Notes: generated from the letters alone by a model not told the origin. A stretch of DNA of 39,018 nt from Candidatus Corynebacterium faecipullorum (GCA_019114925.1 DXEO01000079.1:1-39018); one strand, 5' to 3'; counted from the stretch's first letter, positions 1 through 8,043 are shown. Program-made: numbers and translations.

Positions 1-780
1 TCCTTCGCCGACGGCGCGCACACCTCCATCCCCGCGCCGGGCCTGGGGGCACTTTCGGCGGCGCGGGGTGGGCAGGACTCCCGCCTGGCCCGCTCGCTGA
101 AGGCCCTCGGCGTGGGCGCGGACGATATCGCAGTGGTGTCGAAGCACGATACGTCTACTAACGCCAATGACCCCAACGAATCGGATCTACACGAGCGCAT
201 CGCCGCCGCACTCGGCCGCAGCCCCGGCAACCCGCTGTATGTGATTTCGCAGAAGAGCCTGACCGGGCACGCCAAGGGAGGGGCTGCCGCCTTCCAGCTG
301 GTGGGGCTGTCCCAGGTGCTGCGCAGCGGAATTCTCCCGCCGAACCGTTCGCTTGATTGCGTTGACCCGGCGCTGCGCCGTCACGCGCACCTGGTGTGGC
401 TGCGCCAGTCGCTGGACCTGCGCCGCACCCCACCCAAAGCAGGCCTGGTGACCTCCCTGGGCTTCGGGCATGTTTCCGCCCTCATCGCGCTGGTCCACCC
501 GGGTGCTTTCTTTGCCGCATTGGCCCGGGAGCAGGGTGAGGGCGTGGCCGAAACCTGGCGGGCAGCTGCTACCGAACGCGAACAGCGTGGTCTGCGGCGC
601 CTGGAAGAAGCCATGCGGGGTGGAGCAGCGCTGTACGAGCGGCCAGTGAACCGCAACCTCGGCTCGGGCCCAGCCGCCGAGGTGAGCGAAAGAGAGGCCG
701 CGGTGCTGCTGAGCGACTCCGCGCGCCTGCGTGATGGCATCCTGGATCCGGAGGGAGGAAACACAACAAAACGGGGGTAG
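1..780 (+). CDS. fas: Type I fatty acid synthase, C-terminal ketoacyl synthase end (5' truncated)
   Basis: The frame is open from the first base, so this is the last 259 residues of a much larger protein. Both ketoacyl-synthase histidine motifs are present: KHDTSTNANDPNE, and KSLTGHAKGGAAAFQ further on. These motifs belong to the KS domain at the C-terminus of actinobacterial and fungal multifunctional FAS, where the domain performs the decarboxylative Claisen condensation on ACP-bound chains in the cytosol. The KS active-site Cys and all other FAS domains lie outside the window. The frame runs past the last histidine motif into a charged tail and stops at TAG 778-780. acpS, whose product activates the ACP domain of FAS, lies about 2.9 kb downstream, beyond an unrelated ABC transporter. 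Confidence 0.93.
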   Translation, partial: SFADGAHTSIPAPGLGALSAARGGQDSRLARSLKALGVGADDIAVVSKHDTSTNANDPNESDLHERIAAALGRSPGNPLYVISQKSLTGHAKGGAAAFQLVGLSQVLRSGILPPNRSLDCVDPALRRHAHLVWLRQSLDLRRTPPKAGLVTSLGFGHVSALIALVHPGAFFAALAREQGEGVAETWRAAATEREQRGLRRLEEAMRGGAALYERPVNRNLGSGPAAEVSEREAAVLLSDSARLRDGILDPEGGNTTKRG

Positions 781-877
781 CAGGCGCTAGAGTATCCCCT
801 GCGTGCACCCTCTGGAACGATAAAGGAGCAGGTCAGGCGGGTTGGAGAAGTTTCCAAACCTGGGGCACCATGCAAGG

Positions 878-1873
878 GTGAATAAAGCTAAGAAACCTCT
901 TCTAGGACTCATCGCGGTCGCTGCCGCCGCCGTGCTCACCGCATGTTCGGCCACCGGCGGCGCGCCCCGCCCCGAAGCCGACGGCGAGCTAGCCGGTGGC
1001 GTCGACACCGAGCGCCTTGTCGTCGCTATGATTTCCCACGGCGCGCCGGGAGACACGTACTGGGACCTCGTGCGCAAGGGCGCGGAGGATGCCGCCCGCA
1101 AGGACAATATTGAGCTGCGCTATTCCTCTGACCCGGAAGCCCCCAACCAGGCAAACTTGGTACAGTCCGCCATCGACTCCGGCGTGGATGGCATCGCCGT
1201 GACCATGCCTAACTCTGGGGCGATTGGTCCTGTGGCCAAGAAGGCTGCGGACGCCGGCATCCCCACCGTGGGTCTTAACGCCGGCATGGATGATTACCAG
1301 AAGTACGGCATGAGCGCCTTTTTCGGCCAGGAGGAAAAGGTCGCCGGTACAAAGGCCGGCGAGCGGCTCAAAGAGGATGGCGCAAAGCATGTCTTGTGCG
1401 TTATCCACGAGCAAGGCAACTCTTCACAGGAGTCGCGCTGTGCTGGTGTGAAGGACGGGCTGGACAACGGAAAGGTGGAGATCCTCTACGTTAACGGTAA
1501 GGATCTGACCTCAGCGCAATCAACCATCAACGCGAAGCTGAGCCAGGATCCTTCCATCGACTGGGTGATGGCGCTGCAGGCCTCCGTGGCTATGCGCTCC
1601 GCCGACGCGGTTGCCGACGCCTCCTCCGAGGCCAAGGTCTCCACCTTCGACACCAACGCTGAGCTTGTTGGTGCCATCGCGGATAAGCGTATCCAGTGGG
1701 CCGTCGATCAGCAGCCCTACATGCAGGGCTACCTTGCCGTCGACTCTCTGTGGTTGGCACACCGCAATGGCTCCACCATGGGCGGCGGCCGTCCCGTGTA
1801 TACCGGCCCATCCTTCGTGGACTCCACCAACGTGGACATCATCTCCGAATCCGCTAAGGCAGGTCTGCGATGA
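878..1873 (+). CDS. Sugar-type ABC transporter substrate-binding lipoprotein (CUT2/RbsB-like)
   Basis: This is a 331-residue lipoprotein of the periplasmic-binding-protein type I fold. It starts MNKAKK, followed by a hydrophobic stretch and the lipobox LTAC, so it should be exported and lipid-anchored outside the membrane. Typical RbsB-like features follow: GDTYWDLVRKGAEDAA near the N-terminus, ANLVQSAIDSGVDGIAV, and VDQQPYMQGYLAVDSLWL near the end. I chose GTG 878 because it gives a compact signal peptide. An upstream TTG at 842 would add twelve unlikely residues, although AAAGGAG at 822-828 leaves some doubt. TAGAGT at 788-793 is a possible -10. The stop overlaps the permease start (ATGA). 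The substrate is probably a monosaccharide or polyol, which I cannot name. Confidence 0.85.
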   Translation: MNKAKKPLLGLIAVAAAAVLTACSATGGAPRPEADGELAGGVDTERLVVAMISHGAPGDTYWDLVRKGAEDAARKDNIELRYSSDPEAPNQANLVQSAIDSGVDGIAVTMPNSGAIGPVAKKAADAGIPTVGLNAGMDDYQKYGMSAFFGQEEKVAGTKAGERLKEDGAKHVLCVIHEQGNSSQESRCAGVKDGLDNGKVEILYVNGKDLTSAQSTINAKLSQDPSIDWVMALQASVAMRSADAVADASSEAKVSTFDTNAELVGAIADKRIQWAVDQQPYMQGYLAVDSLWLAHRNGSTMGGGRPVYTGPSFVDSTNVDIISESAKAGLR

Positions 1874-2928
1874 GCGACACCGCTACTGCATCAGACGAGG
1901 CGCTATCTAGCCCCTCCGATACTCGCCTGACCCGCCGCAGCGGCTTCGCGCGGCTCATCCGCCGCCCAGAGTTGGCCAGCCTGCTCGGCGCGGTAGTCAT
2001 CTTCGTCCTCTTCATGATGGTGGCGCCCGCTTTCCGCTCGGTGGAGGCCTTCTCCACGGTGCTCTACGCCAGCTCCACGCTGGGTATCGTGGCCTTGGCG
2101 GTGGGCCTGCTCATGATTGGTAATGAGTTTGATTTGTCCTCCGGCGTGGCGGTGACCTCCGCGGCGCTCGTGGCCACCATGCTCAACTACAACTTCCACC
2201 TCAACTCGTGGGTGGGCGTGGGGCTATCTCTGCTGACCGCGCTGGCCATCGGTGCGCTCAACGGCTTTCTTGTGGTGCGCACCAAGATCGACTCCTTCCT
2301 CATCACCCTGGCGGCTTTCCTCATGCTGCAGGGCCTCAACCTGGCGATTACCAAGCTGGTCACCGGCCAGGTCGCTACCCCGACTATCTCGGACATGGAA
2401 GGCTTCGGCTCTGCTCGCGTCATTTTTGCCGGCACCATCCACATCGGCAGCCTGAGCATTCGCACCACCGTTATCTGGTGGATCCTCTTCGTCGCCATCG
2501 CCTCGTGGGTGCTGTACAAGACCCGCTGGGGCAATTGGATTTTTGCCGTCGGCGGCGATGACGAAGCCGCCCGCGCCGTCGGCGTTCCCGTGCGCCGCGT
2601 CAAGGTGGCGCTGTTTATGCTCGTGGGATTTGCAGCGTGGTTCGTGGGCATGCACACCCTTTTTGCCTTCGACTCCATCCAAGCCGGCCAAGGTATTGGT
2701 AACGAGTTCCTCTACATCATCGCTGCGGTCATTGGCGGCTGCTCCATGACCGGCGGGCGCGGTACCGCGGTGGGCACCGCCATCGGCGCGCTTATTTTCG
2801 GCATGACCAACCAGGGCATCGTGTACGCGGGCTGGAACCCCGACTGGTTCAAGTTCTTCCTCGGCGCCATGCTGCTCTTTGCCGTGCTCACGAACACCTC
2901 GGTCGCCAACTTCACGAGGAAGCGATAA
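1870..2928 (+). CDS. Sugar ABC transporter permease (RbsC/FrcC-like)
   Basis: This is a 352-residue polytopic membrane protein of the branched-chain/ribose permease family (BPD_transp_2). A soluble N-terminal segment of about 40 residues precedes many hydrophobic helices. The family region GNEFDLSSGVAVTSAALVA matches the RbsC-type motif, and IAAVIGGCSMTGGRGTAVGT near residues 285-305 matches the conserved loop of this family. It should form the membrane channel used by the binding protein at 878-1873 and the ATPase at 2931-3683. The start overlaps the upstream stop by four bases and the next gene begins two bases after this stop, so the three genes almost certainly form one translationally coupled operon. 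No defects are visible. Confidence 0.88.
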   Translation: MSDTATASDEALSSPSDTRLTRRSGFARLIRRPELASLLGAVVIFVLFMMVAPAFRSVEAFSTVLYASSTLGIVALAVGLLMIGNEFDLSSGVAVTSAALVATMLNYNFHLNSWVGVGLSLLTALAIGALNGFLVVRTKIDSFLITLAAFLMLQGLNLAITKLVTGQVATPTISDMEGFGSARVIFAGTIHIGSLSIRTTVIWWILFVAIASWVLYKTRWGNWIFAVGGDDEAARAVGVPVRRVKVALFMLVGFAAWFVGMHTLFAFDSIQAGQGIGNEFLYIIAAVIGGCSMTGGRGTAVGTAIGALIFGMTNQGIVYAGWNPDWFKFFLGAMLLFAVLTNTSVANFTRKR

Positions 2929-2930
2929 CT

Positions 2931-3683
2931 ATGATTGAGCTGCACAATATTTCCCAAACCTTCGGCAACTTCCACGCCCTGCGTGGGATCAACCTCAGCG
3001 TCAAGGAAGGCGCAGTGACCTGTGTGCTGGGTGATAACGGCGCGGGCAAATCCACGCTGATTAAGATCCTCGCCGGACTTAACCAGCCCACCGGCGGCAC
3101 CATCACCGTCGATGGGGAAGAGGTGAGTTTCGCCAGCCCGCGCGATTCCCTCGATGCCGGTATTGCCACCGTGTATCAGGATTTGGCGCTGGTGCCCTCG
3201 CTGTCAGTGTGGCGCAACTTCTTCCTAGGCCAAGAGCTCACCGGGGCGCTGGGGAGCTTGCGTGAGGAAGAGATGAAGCGCATTACGCACGAGCAGCTGT
3301 CTGAGATGGGCATTGAGCTTGGCGATGTCTCCGTGGAACTCTCCGCTCTCTCCGGCGGCCAGCGCCAGGTGGTCGCCATTGCCCGCGCCATCTATTTCGG
3401 CGCGCGCTACATCATCTTGGACGAGCCGACCGCCGCGCTCGGCGTGAAGCAGTCGGGCATGGTGCTGCGCTTTATCGACGCCGCCCGCGAACGCGGCATG
3501 GGCGTGGTGTTCATTACGCACAACCCGCAGCACGCCTATCTCGTGGGCGATCACTTCATCGTGCTCACGGTGGGGCAGATGTCTCTCGACGCTTCCAAGG
3601 AAGAGGTTACGCTGCCGGAGCTGACCCAGTGGATGGCCGGCGGCGACGAATTGGAGGAGCTCAAGCAGGAGCTGGCGCGCTAA
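2931..3683 (+). CDS. Sugar ABC transporter ATP-binding protein, single-domain (FrcA-like)
   Basis: This is a 250-residue ABC ATPase with Walker A GDNGAGKST near residue 35, signature LSGGQRQVVAIARA, Walker B YIILDEPTAALG and the H-loop histidine in VVFITHNPQHA. Classical ribose transporters use a two-domain RbsA of about 500 residues. The single-domain form here resembles FrcA of the fructose importer, and VFITHNPQHAYLVGD is typical of that branch, so two copies probably dimerise. The gene order binding protein, permease, ATPase and the two-base spacing support a dedicated importer. The operon appears to end here, because acpS downstream has its own promoter-like hexamer. Confidence 0.87.
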   Translation: MIELHNISQTFGNFHALRGINLSVKEGAVTCVLGDNGAGKSTLIKILAGLNQPTGGTITVDGEEVSFASPRDSLDAGIATVYQDLALVPSLSVWRNFFLGQELTGALGSLREEEMKRITHEQLSEMGIELGDVSVELSALSGGQRQVVAIARAIYFGARYIILDEPTAALGVKQSGMVLRFIDAARERGMGVVFITHNPQHAYLVGDHFIVLTVGQMSLDASKEEVTLPELTQWMAGGDELEELKQELAR

Positions 3684-3700
3684 ACCACGGTTGGCGCAAC

Positions 3701-3706
3701 TAAGCT
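3701..3706 (+). promoter_or_regulatory. Candidate -10 of a leaderless acpS promoter
   Basis: TAAGCT lies seven bases before ATG 3714, and no Shine-Dalgarno-like sequence separates them. That spacing would place the transcription start on the start codon. No convincing -35 is visible. Confidence 0.45.
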
Positions 3707-3713
3707 GGCCTGC

Positions 3714-4136
3714 ATGACTATGAGTGGCGTGAGCGTGGGCACCGACCTGGTGCACATCCCATCCTTTGCCCAGCAGCTGGAGCTTCCAGGTACGCGCTTT
3801 GCGCAGGTTTTTAGCGCCTACGAGCTACGCGTGGCGCAGGCCCGAGGACTCAGCGGTGCTGCCCGCGCGCAGCATCTCGCGGGGCGCTGGGCAGCGAAGG
3901 AGGCCTTCATCAAGGCGTGGTCACAAGCGCTTTACGGGCGTCCGCCGGTCCTAGCGGAGGAGGCCGTGGACTGGGCCGACATCGAGGTCCGCCCCGATGC
4001 ATGGGGGCGCGTAGCACTCGAGCTGCGCGGGGAGATCGCCCGCCTTGCGCGGGAATCCTTGGGGGATTTTTCTATGGCGTTGTCCATAAGCCACGATGGT
4101 GACTACGCCACCGCCATTGTGTACCTTTCGCGCTAA
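3714..4136 (+). CDS. acpS: Holo-[acyl-carrier-protein] synthase (4'-phosphopantetheinyl transferase)
   Basis: This 140-residue protein transfers 4'-phosphopantetheine from CoA to the serine of an acyl carrier protein. It has the family hallmarks: VGTDLV with the metal-binding Asp at residue 11, and WAAKEAFIKA with the catalytic Glu at residue 63. SISHDGDYATAIV closes the fold. Length and motif spacing are normal for AcpS. In Corynebacterium and Mycobacterium this enzyme activates the ACP domain of the type I FAS and is usually its direct neighbour; here a three-gene ABC transporter separates them. ATG 3714 is used because of the -10-like hexamer seven bases upstream; ATG 3720 is an alternative. 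Confidence 0.92.
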   Translation: MTMSGVSVGTDLVHIPSFAQQLELPGTRFAQVFSAYELRVAQARGLSGAARAQHLAGRWAAKEAFIKAWSQALYGRPPVLAEEAVDWADIEVRPDAWGRVALELRGEIARLARESLGDFSMALSISHDGDYATAIVYLSR

Positions 4137-4161
4137 ACGCGCCTGGCTTCGCTGGGTTTGG

Positions 4162-4800
4162 CTAGGCGCTCGTGGCGATGGCAAAGAGATAGGCGATGAG
4201 CATGCGCTTAATCTCTTCCACCACGCCATCGAAGCTCTCCTCGGAACGCATGGTGCTGTAGTTGAGCAGCGAGACCACAGTGTGGACGAGGAAGGCTGCA
4301 ATTTCCACGCGGGAGTGAGCATCCATGCCTTGGGCAAGCGGCTCGATGATTTCCGCGATGGGCTTGAGCAGGCTGAGCTCCGTGTCAGCGGCCGTGGCGC
4401 GGGTGGCTGGTGTGGACTGCACCGCATGCCAGACCGCCCGGCGCGAAGGATCGTTGCGCCAGACGCGGGCCATTCGGTCAATGAACTCTTCAAGGAAGTC
4501 CGGCCATTGCAGGGCCGGAACGCGCTGGGAAAAGCGCTCAACCTCCGCCAGCATTTCCGCGGTATCTTGGCGGTCTAGCTCGCAGATTAAAACGTACTTG
4601 TTGGCGAAGTATTGATAAAGCGTGCCAATCGGTACTTCTGCGCGGCGCGAGACTTCATCGAAGGTAAAGGACTCGAAGCCATAGTCCACGAGCGTTTCCC
4701 GCGCGCAGGACAAAATCCGGTCATACTTGGCCCGGCTACGCGCCTGCGCTGGGCGACGCCTAGGGACCAGTATCTCCGGTGACTTCGAGCTCGATTCCAC
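4162..4800 (-). CDS. TetR-family transcriptional regulator
   Basis: This 212-residue protein has an N-terminal TetR HTH: ARSRAKYDRILSCARETL, then FTFDEVSRRAEVPIGTLYQ with the recognition helix ending YFANK. The C-terminal ligand-binding half is helical and has no recognisable signature. The GTG start at 4800 lies three bases after the stop of bcp, so the two are almost certainly one transcript, with bcp first. It stops 25 bases from the convergent acpS stop. Its targets cannot be read from the sequence. A role near peroxide defence or lipid synthesis is suggested only by location. Confidence 0.88.
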   Translation of the reverse strand: MESSSKSPEILVPRRRPAQARSRAKYDRILSCARETLVDYGFESFTFDEVSRRAEVPIGTLYQYFANKYVLICELDRQDTAEMLAEVERFSQRVPALQWPDFLEEFIDRMARVWRNDPSRRAVWHAVQSTPATRATAADTELSLLKPIAEIIEPLAQGMDAHSRVEIAAFLVHTVVSLLNYSTMRSEESFDGVVEEIKRMLIAYLFAIATSA

Positions 4801-4803
4801 GGT

Positions 4804-5274
4804 TTAGTTGAGCCCCTTGAGCACGCGGGCGACGTGGCCGGTGGCCTTGACGTTGTACATGGCTTGGCCAATGGTGCCGTCTTCCTCGACGAGGAACGTG
4901 GAGCGGATAACTCCCTGGACGATCTTGCCGTAATTCTTCTTTTCGCCGAAAGCGCCGTAAGCCGTCATGATTTCCTTGTCGGGGTCAGACAGCAGCGGGA
5001 AGTTTAGCTCGTGCTCCTCGCGGAATTTCGCCAAGGCCTCGGGCTTATCGGGGGAGATGCCCACCACAGCGATGTTCATGCCGTTGAGCTGCTCCAAGCT
5101 ATCGCGGAAATCACAGGCTTCCTTCGTGCAGCCGGGGGTGTTGGCGCGCGGGTAGAAGTAAACCACGACGCGCTGGCCGGCATAGTCGCTCAGGCTTACC
5201 GTGTTGCCGGCATCATCGCTCAAGGAAAATGCGGGGGCTTTGTCTCCTACGGACAGTCGTTGTGCTTCAGTCAT
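4804..5274 (-). CDS. bcp: Thioredoxin-dependent thiol peroxidase (Bcp/PrxQ peroxiredoxin)
   Basis: This 156-residue atypical 2-Cys peroxiredoxin reduces hydrogen peroxide and organic hydroperoxides in the cytosol with electrons from thioredoxin. The peroxidatic Cys is C49 in the motif YPRANTPGCTKEACDF and the resolving Cys is C54, the five-residue spacing of E. coli Bcp. The C-terminal region also fits the family: RSTFLVEEDGTI and VKATGHVARVL. Family members usually have Lys before the Ala-Asn or Asp of this loop; here the residue is Arg, a mild change. The start codon has a TAAGGT hexamer seven bases upstream and no ribosome binding site, suggesting leaderless transcription. A TetR gene follows three bases downstream. 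Confidence 0.94.
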   Translation of the reverse strand: MTEAQRLSVGDKAPAFSLSDDAGNTVSLSDYAGQRVVVYFYPRANTPGCTKEACDFRDSLEQLNGMNIAVVGISPDKPEALAKFREEHELNFPLLSDPDKEIMTAYGAFGEKKNYGKIVQGVIRSTFLVEEDGTIGQAMYNVKATGHVARVLKGLN

Positions 5275-5281
5275 GGTGTCT

Positions 5282-5287
5282 ACCTTA
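5282..5287 (-). promoter_or_regulatory. Candidate -10 of a leaderless bcp promoter
   Basis: On the minus strand TAAGGT is followed by seven bases and then the bcp ATG. The spacing matches that of the other candidate leaderless starts in this window. Confidence 0.42.
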
Positions 5288-5388
5288 CCGTGCTCTCCCT
5301 TAGGGCTCTTTGGTGAATCTAAGTTTGCTCGCCGTAGTACAGCTGAGATAAACCTTGGCCAACTCTGCAGGGGAGCTGGTGGTCAATG

Positions 5389-5434
5389 TAGAATGTCCAC
5401 GTTAGAACCACAACGGTTAGAAAGACGCTAACCG
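5389..5434 (+). promoter_or_regulatory. Promoter and leader dyad of the DUF3618 gene
   Basis: TAGAAT at 5389-5394 is a good -10 candidate. Downstream, a perfect 7-base inverted repeat, CGGTTAG (5414-5420) and CTAACCG (5428-5434), is separated by seven bases. GTTAGAA also occurs as a direct repeat at 5401-5407 and 5416-5422. If transcription starts near 5401, the dyad lies in the 5' leader as either an operator or a small hairpin. Confidence 0.4.
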
Positions 5435-5472
5435 CAACAACACCGAACGAAGCCAAAATTCAGGAGATTCAC

Positions 5473-5751
5473 GTGGCACGCAACATTGATGATATCCAGC
5501 GCGACATCGAGCGCACCAGCCGTCAGCTGGCTAGCACCTTGGATGAGCTCGCTGATCGCAGCAAGCCGCAGAACTTCGTTGAGGACGCTAAGGGCGCAGC
5601 AACCCAGAAGCTGCAGGAGCGCAATGTGCAGTTGGCGCTCGCCGGCATTGGCGCGGCTGTCGTAGGCCTCATCGCTTTTTCTGTCTTCCGCTCCAAGCGT
5701 CGTAAGTCCGACATCAAGGAGCTGCAGCGCCTGCTTGCTGAGCGTCGCTAA
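5473..5751 (+). CDS. DUF3618 small membrane protein
   Basis: This 92-residue protein has the DUF3618 pattern: an N-terminal amphipathic helix (RNIDDIQRDIERTSRQLAST, then LDELADRS), a middle linker, one transmembrane helix around residues 54-73 (LALAGIGAAVVGLIAFSVF), and a basic cytosolic tail with RSKRRK. The family is common in Actinobacteria as a single-pass membrane protein of unknown function. A GTG start at 5473 is preceded by AGGAG at 5462-5466 with good spacing. The gene has its own promoter region and a strong terminator right after it, so it is monocistronic. Compact, well-framed small genes of this kind are often well expressed, but no function can be assigned. Confidence 0.88.
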   Translation: MARNIDDIQRDIERTSRQLASTLDELADRSKPQNFVEDAKGAATQKLQERNVQLALAGIGAAVVGLIAFSVFRSKRRKSDIKELQRLLAERR

Positions 5752-5769
5752 GCGCACACTACGCAACAA

Positions 5770-5812
5770 GGTCCCGCCAGGAGATTGAATCCTGGGCGGG
5801 ACCTTTCTGTTT
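5770..5812 (+). terminator. Rho-independent terminator after the DUF3618 gene
   Basis: GGTCCCGCCAGGA (5770-5782) pairs with TCCTGGGCGGGACC (5790-5803) apart from one bulged G, around a 7-base loop. TTTCTGTTT follows. Confidence 0.85.
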
Positions 5813-5841
5813 GGGTCTTTAAAGGGCAAGCGGCGGTCGGT

Positions 5842-5847
5842 TAGACT
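5842..5847 (+). promoter_or_regulatory. Candidate -10 of a leaderless promoter for the 2H phosphoesterase
   Basis: TAGACT is followed by six bases and the GTG start at 5854. There is no ribosome binding site. Confidence 0.5.
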
Positions 5848-5853
5848 CAGGGC

Positions 5854-6360
5854 GTGAGTCGAAATTCCCCTGAGAACCTTCTGCTTTACCTGCGGCCGGA
5901 GGATGAGGATAAGGTGCGCGGGGTGTTTGCAGCGCTGGAGGAGGAAGGCTTTCCCGTCCAGTATCAGCGCCCGCACATCACGGTGACTTTTGCACCGATG
6001 ATGGACCCAGGCGTGGTGAAACTGGCGCGCGAGCTGCTGCCACCACTCATGCCGGCGGTGTTTCATCGCGTCGGGACGGTGGTATTCGGGAGGAAAAGCA
6101 AGCAGACCGTGGCCTGGCTTCTGGAGACCACTGATGAGCTAGAGATCGCTGCGCGCCAGATAAGCGCCGCGAACCCCGAGGGGAGGGGCCTGCGTTGGAC
6201 CCCGCACCTGACGATGGGGCTGCGCCTGTCCCGGGCGCTCGTGCCCGACTATATGCGTGCCCTCGATGAGATTGCCGGGCCGGAGCATAAAGAATTCACT
6301 GCCGAACATGCCGCCTGGTGGCGGCCTAAGACACAGTGCTTGGAGGTCTTCGGGGCTTAA
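5854..6360 (+). CDS. 2'-5' RNA ligase family protein (2H phosphoesterase fold)
   Basis: This 168-residue protein carries the two HxT motifs that define the 2H phosphoesterase superfamily: PHITVTF near residue 46 and PHLTMGL near residue 122. The two histidines act together on 2',3'-cyclic or 2'-5' phosphodiester bonds in RNA or nucleotides in related enzymes (LigT, ThpR, CPDases). The actual substrate here is unknown. Length is normal for this family and no residue appears missing. A TAGACT hexamer six bases before GTG 5854 suggests a leaderless message. The gene is followed by two hairpins and stands alone between a terminator and tRNA-Lys. Confidence 0.82.
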   Translation: MSRNSPENLLLYLRPEDEDKVRGVFAALEEEGFPVQYQRPHITVTFAPMMDPGVVKLARELLPPLMPAVFHRVGTVVFGRKSKQTVAWLLETTDELEIAARQISAANPEGRGLRWTPHLTMGLRLSRALVPDYMRALDEIAGPEHKEFTAEHAAWWRPKTQCLEVFGA

Positions 6361-6369
6361 GGGGCTATA

Positions 6370-6387
6370 ACCCCCTTAACCGGGGGT
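6370..6387 (+). terminator. Short hairpin after the 2H phosphoesterase gene
   Basis: ACCCCC (6370-6375) and GGGGGT (6382-6387) form a 6-base stem with a 6-base loop, ten bases after the stop codon. No T-tract follows, so this may only assist the stronger hairpin downstream. Confidence 0.4.
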
Positions 6388-6407
6388 GACGAGGACGCGG
6401 GGCGAAG

Positions 6408-6438
6408 AAACCCCCTTCATCTAGGATGAAGGGGGTTT
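6408..6438. terminator. Bidirectional terminator between the 2H gene and tRNA-Lys
   Basis: A perfect 14-base stem, AAACCCCCTTCATC paired with GATGAAGGGGGTTT, has a 3-base loop. The stem ends in AAA/TTT on both sides, so it can end the plus-strand gene and the minus-strand tRNA. Confidence 0.88.
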
Positions 6439-6444
6439 AACCTG

Positions 6445-6517
<73 letters not shown>

Positions 6518-6804
6518 TTGTGTCTACCCGGTGGCTTCTGATTTCCTCAGCGCCTGCCGTGCAACGAGATGTAACTTTAACACCCTCTTTGTAAAAAGGT
6601 AAAATCGCCAGGTAGTTGGGGTTTATTGGCGTCTTTGGTGGTGGCGTTTTGGCCGCTTTTAAAGCTGGGTGAATTAGCTGCGCAACGGGTGGGTAACGAA
6701 ATGGTTAAGGGGGGTGGCGCTAACTAGTTAGAAGGCCGTGCGGGCGGTTAGGCTTAGTGCACTCTTGTCATTGTCTTTAATCTTTCTATGAGCTAGGGGT
6801 TTCT
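6518..6804. other. Intergenic region between tRNA-Lys and the L,D-transpeptidase gene
   Basis: This stretch of nearly 290 bases should hold divergent promoters for tRNA-Lys and the transpeptidase. It contains a perfect 12-base palindrome, CTAACTAGTTAG, at 6720-6731. I see no open frame that looks like a protein. AGGGG at 6795-6799 is the likely ribosome binding site for GTG 6805. Confidence 0.5.
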
Positions 6805-8034
6805 GTGCGTTCTCTATTCCCTTCTGCACGTCCCGCCGTACTTCTCTCGAGCCTCGTTGCGACGGCCTCCCTTCTGGCCGCCTGCACCATCGGCGGGGCC
6901 GAGGATTCCAGCCCGGCTGAAGACCAATCGCAGGCAGCTGTCCAAGCGAGTGCTTCGGCGGAAGCGTCGGCGTCGGCAGCCGCTAAAGCGAAGCAGCTGA
7001 AGTTTTCCGTCAAAGATGGCGCGAGCAATGTTGATCCATCCGAGCCGGTGGAAGTGAGCTCCCCGGCTGGCCTGAAGTCGGTGACGATGACCAACGAGGC
7101 TGGCAGAAAAGTGGAAGATGAACTGTCCTCTGACTCCACCACGTGGAAGAGCGCTGAGGTACTGGGATATAACCGCACGTACACCATTGATGCCACGGAC
7201 CAAGATGGCACCCACAAGACCATCACGTTCACCACTCCGCAGGCCGCAGTGGTATCCGAGGTAGCTTTGAGCCCCCTGCCGGACTCCGAGGTGGGGGTGG
7301 GGCAGGTCATCGGTGTGCGCTTTGGTAACTACGTCACTGACCGCAAGGCGGCCGAAGAGGCGATTAAGGTCAAAACCGAGCCCGCCGTCGAAGGTGCTTT
7401 TTATTGGGTAAATAACCAGGAGGTGCGCTGGCGCCCGGAAAACTATTGGGAGCCGGGCACGAAGGTGACTGTCGATGTTGACTTGTACGGACGTAACCTC
7501 GGCGGTGGCGTCTACGGCGGTGAGGATGCCTCCACTAATTTCACTATCGGCGACCGCGTCATCACGCTGATTGATAACAACACCAAGATGATGTCGGTGT
7601 TCAAGAATGGTGAGGTGCTGCGCCGCATTCCTGTGTCGATGGGCAGGGATGGCCAGTGGGATACCCCGAATGGCACCTACATCATCGGTGACCAGTATCC
7701 GTCTCTCACCATGGATTCCACCACCTTCGGCCTGGCACTCGATGCTGGCGGCTACCGGACTGACGTTCAGTGGGCAACCCAGATGTCCTACTCCGGAATC
7801 TATGTCCACGCGGCGCCTTGGGCTGTCGGTGCGATGGGCAGCTACAACCAGTCCCACGGCTGCATCAATGTGACTACTGAGGCAGCTCAGTGGTTCCAAA
7901 ACACGGTCAAGCGCGGCGATCTGGTCAAGGTCTCTAACACCGGTGGTGGTGTGCTGAGCGCGCTCGACGGCCTAGGGGACTGGAATATGGATTGGGCCAC
8001 CTGGTCTGCGGGCAATGCCGACGCTAATCAGTAA
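6805..8034 (+). CDS. L,D-transpeptidase lipoprotein (YkuD domain)
   Basis: This 409-residue exported lipoprotein has a signal peptide ending in the lipobox LLAAC, with the lipidated Cys at 27. An Ala/Ser/Glu-rich linker follows to about residue 65, then Ig-like domains (about 70-245). The C-terminal YkuD catalytic domain contains SGIYVHAAPW and SHGCINV, with catalytic His 351 and Cys 353. Such enzymes form 3-3 crosslinks in peptidoglycan, and the architecture matches mycobacterial LdtMt2-type proteins. It should act at the outer face of the membrane. The start is GTG 6805 with AGGGG upstream. The gene is monocistronic, with a hairpin ten bases after its stop. Confidence 0.93.
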   Translation: MRSLFPSARPAVLLSSLVATASLLAACTIGGAEDSSPAEDQSQAAVQASASAEASASAAAKAKQLKFSVKDGASNVDPSEPVEVSSPAGLKSVTMTNEAGRKVEDELSSDSTTWKSAEVLGYNRTYTIDATDQDGTHKTITFTTPQAAVVSEVALSPLPDSEVGVGQVIGVRFGNYVTDRKAAEEAIKVKTEPAVEGAFYWVNNQEVRWRPENYWEPGTKVTVDVDLYGRNLGGGVYGGEDASTNFTIGDRVITLIDNNTKMMSVFKNGEVLRRIPVSMGRDGQWDTPNGTYIIGDQYPSLTMDSTTFGLALDAGGYRTDVQWATQMSYSGIYVHAAPWAVGAMGSYNQSHGCINVTTEAAQWFQNTVKRGDLVKVSNTGGGVLSALDGLGDWNMDWATWSAGNADANQ

Positions 8035-8043
8035 CTCTCCTGG

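Noticed and set aside
842..877. TTG start at 842 for the sugar-binding lipoprotein
   Set aside because: It adds residues before a good signal peptide, and the AAAGGAG is 13 bases away. The alternative GTG 878 is better, although not certain.
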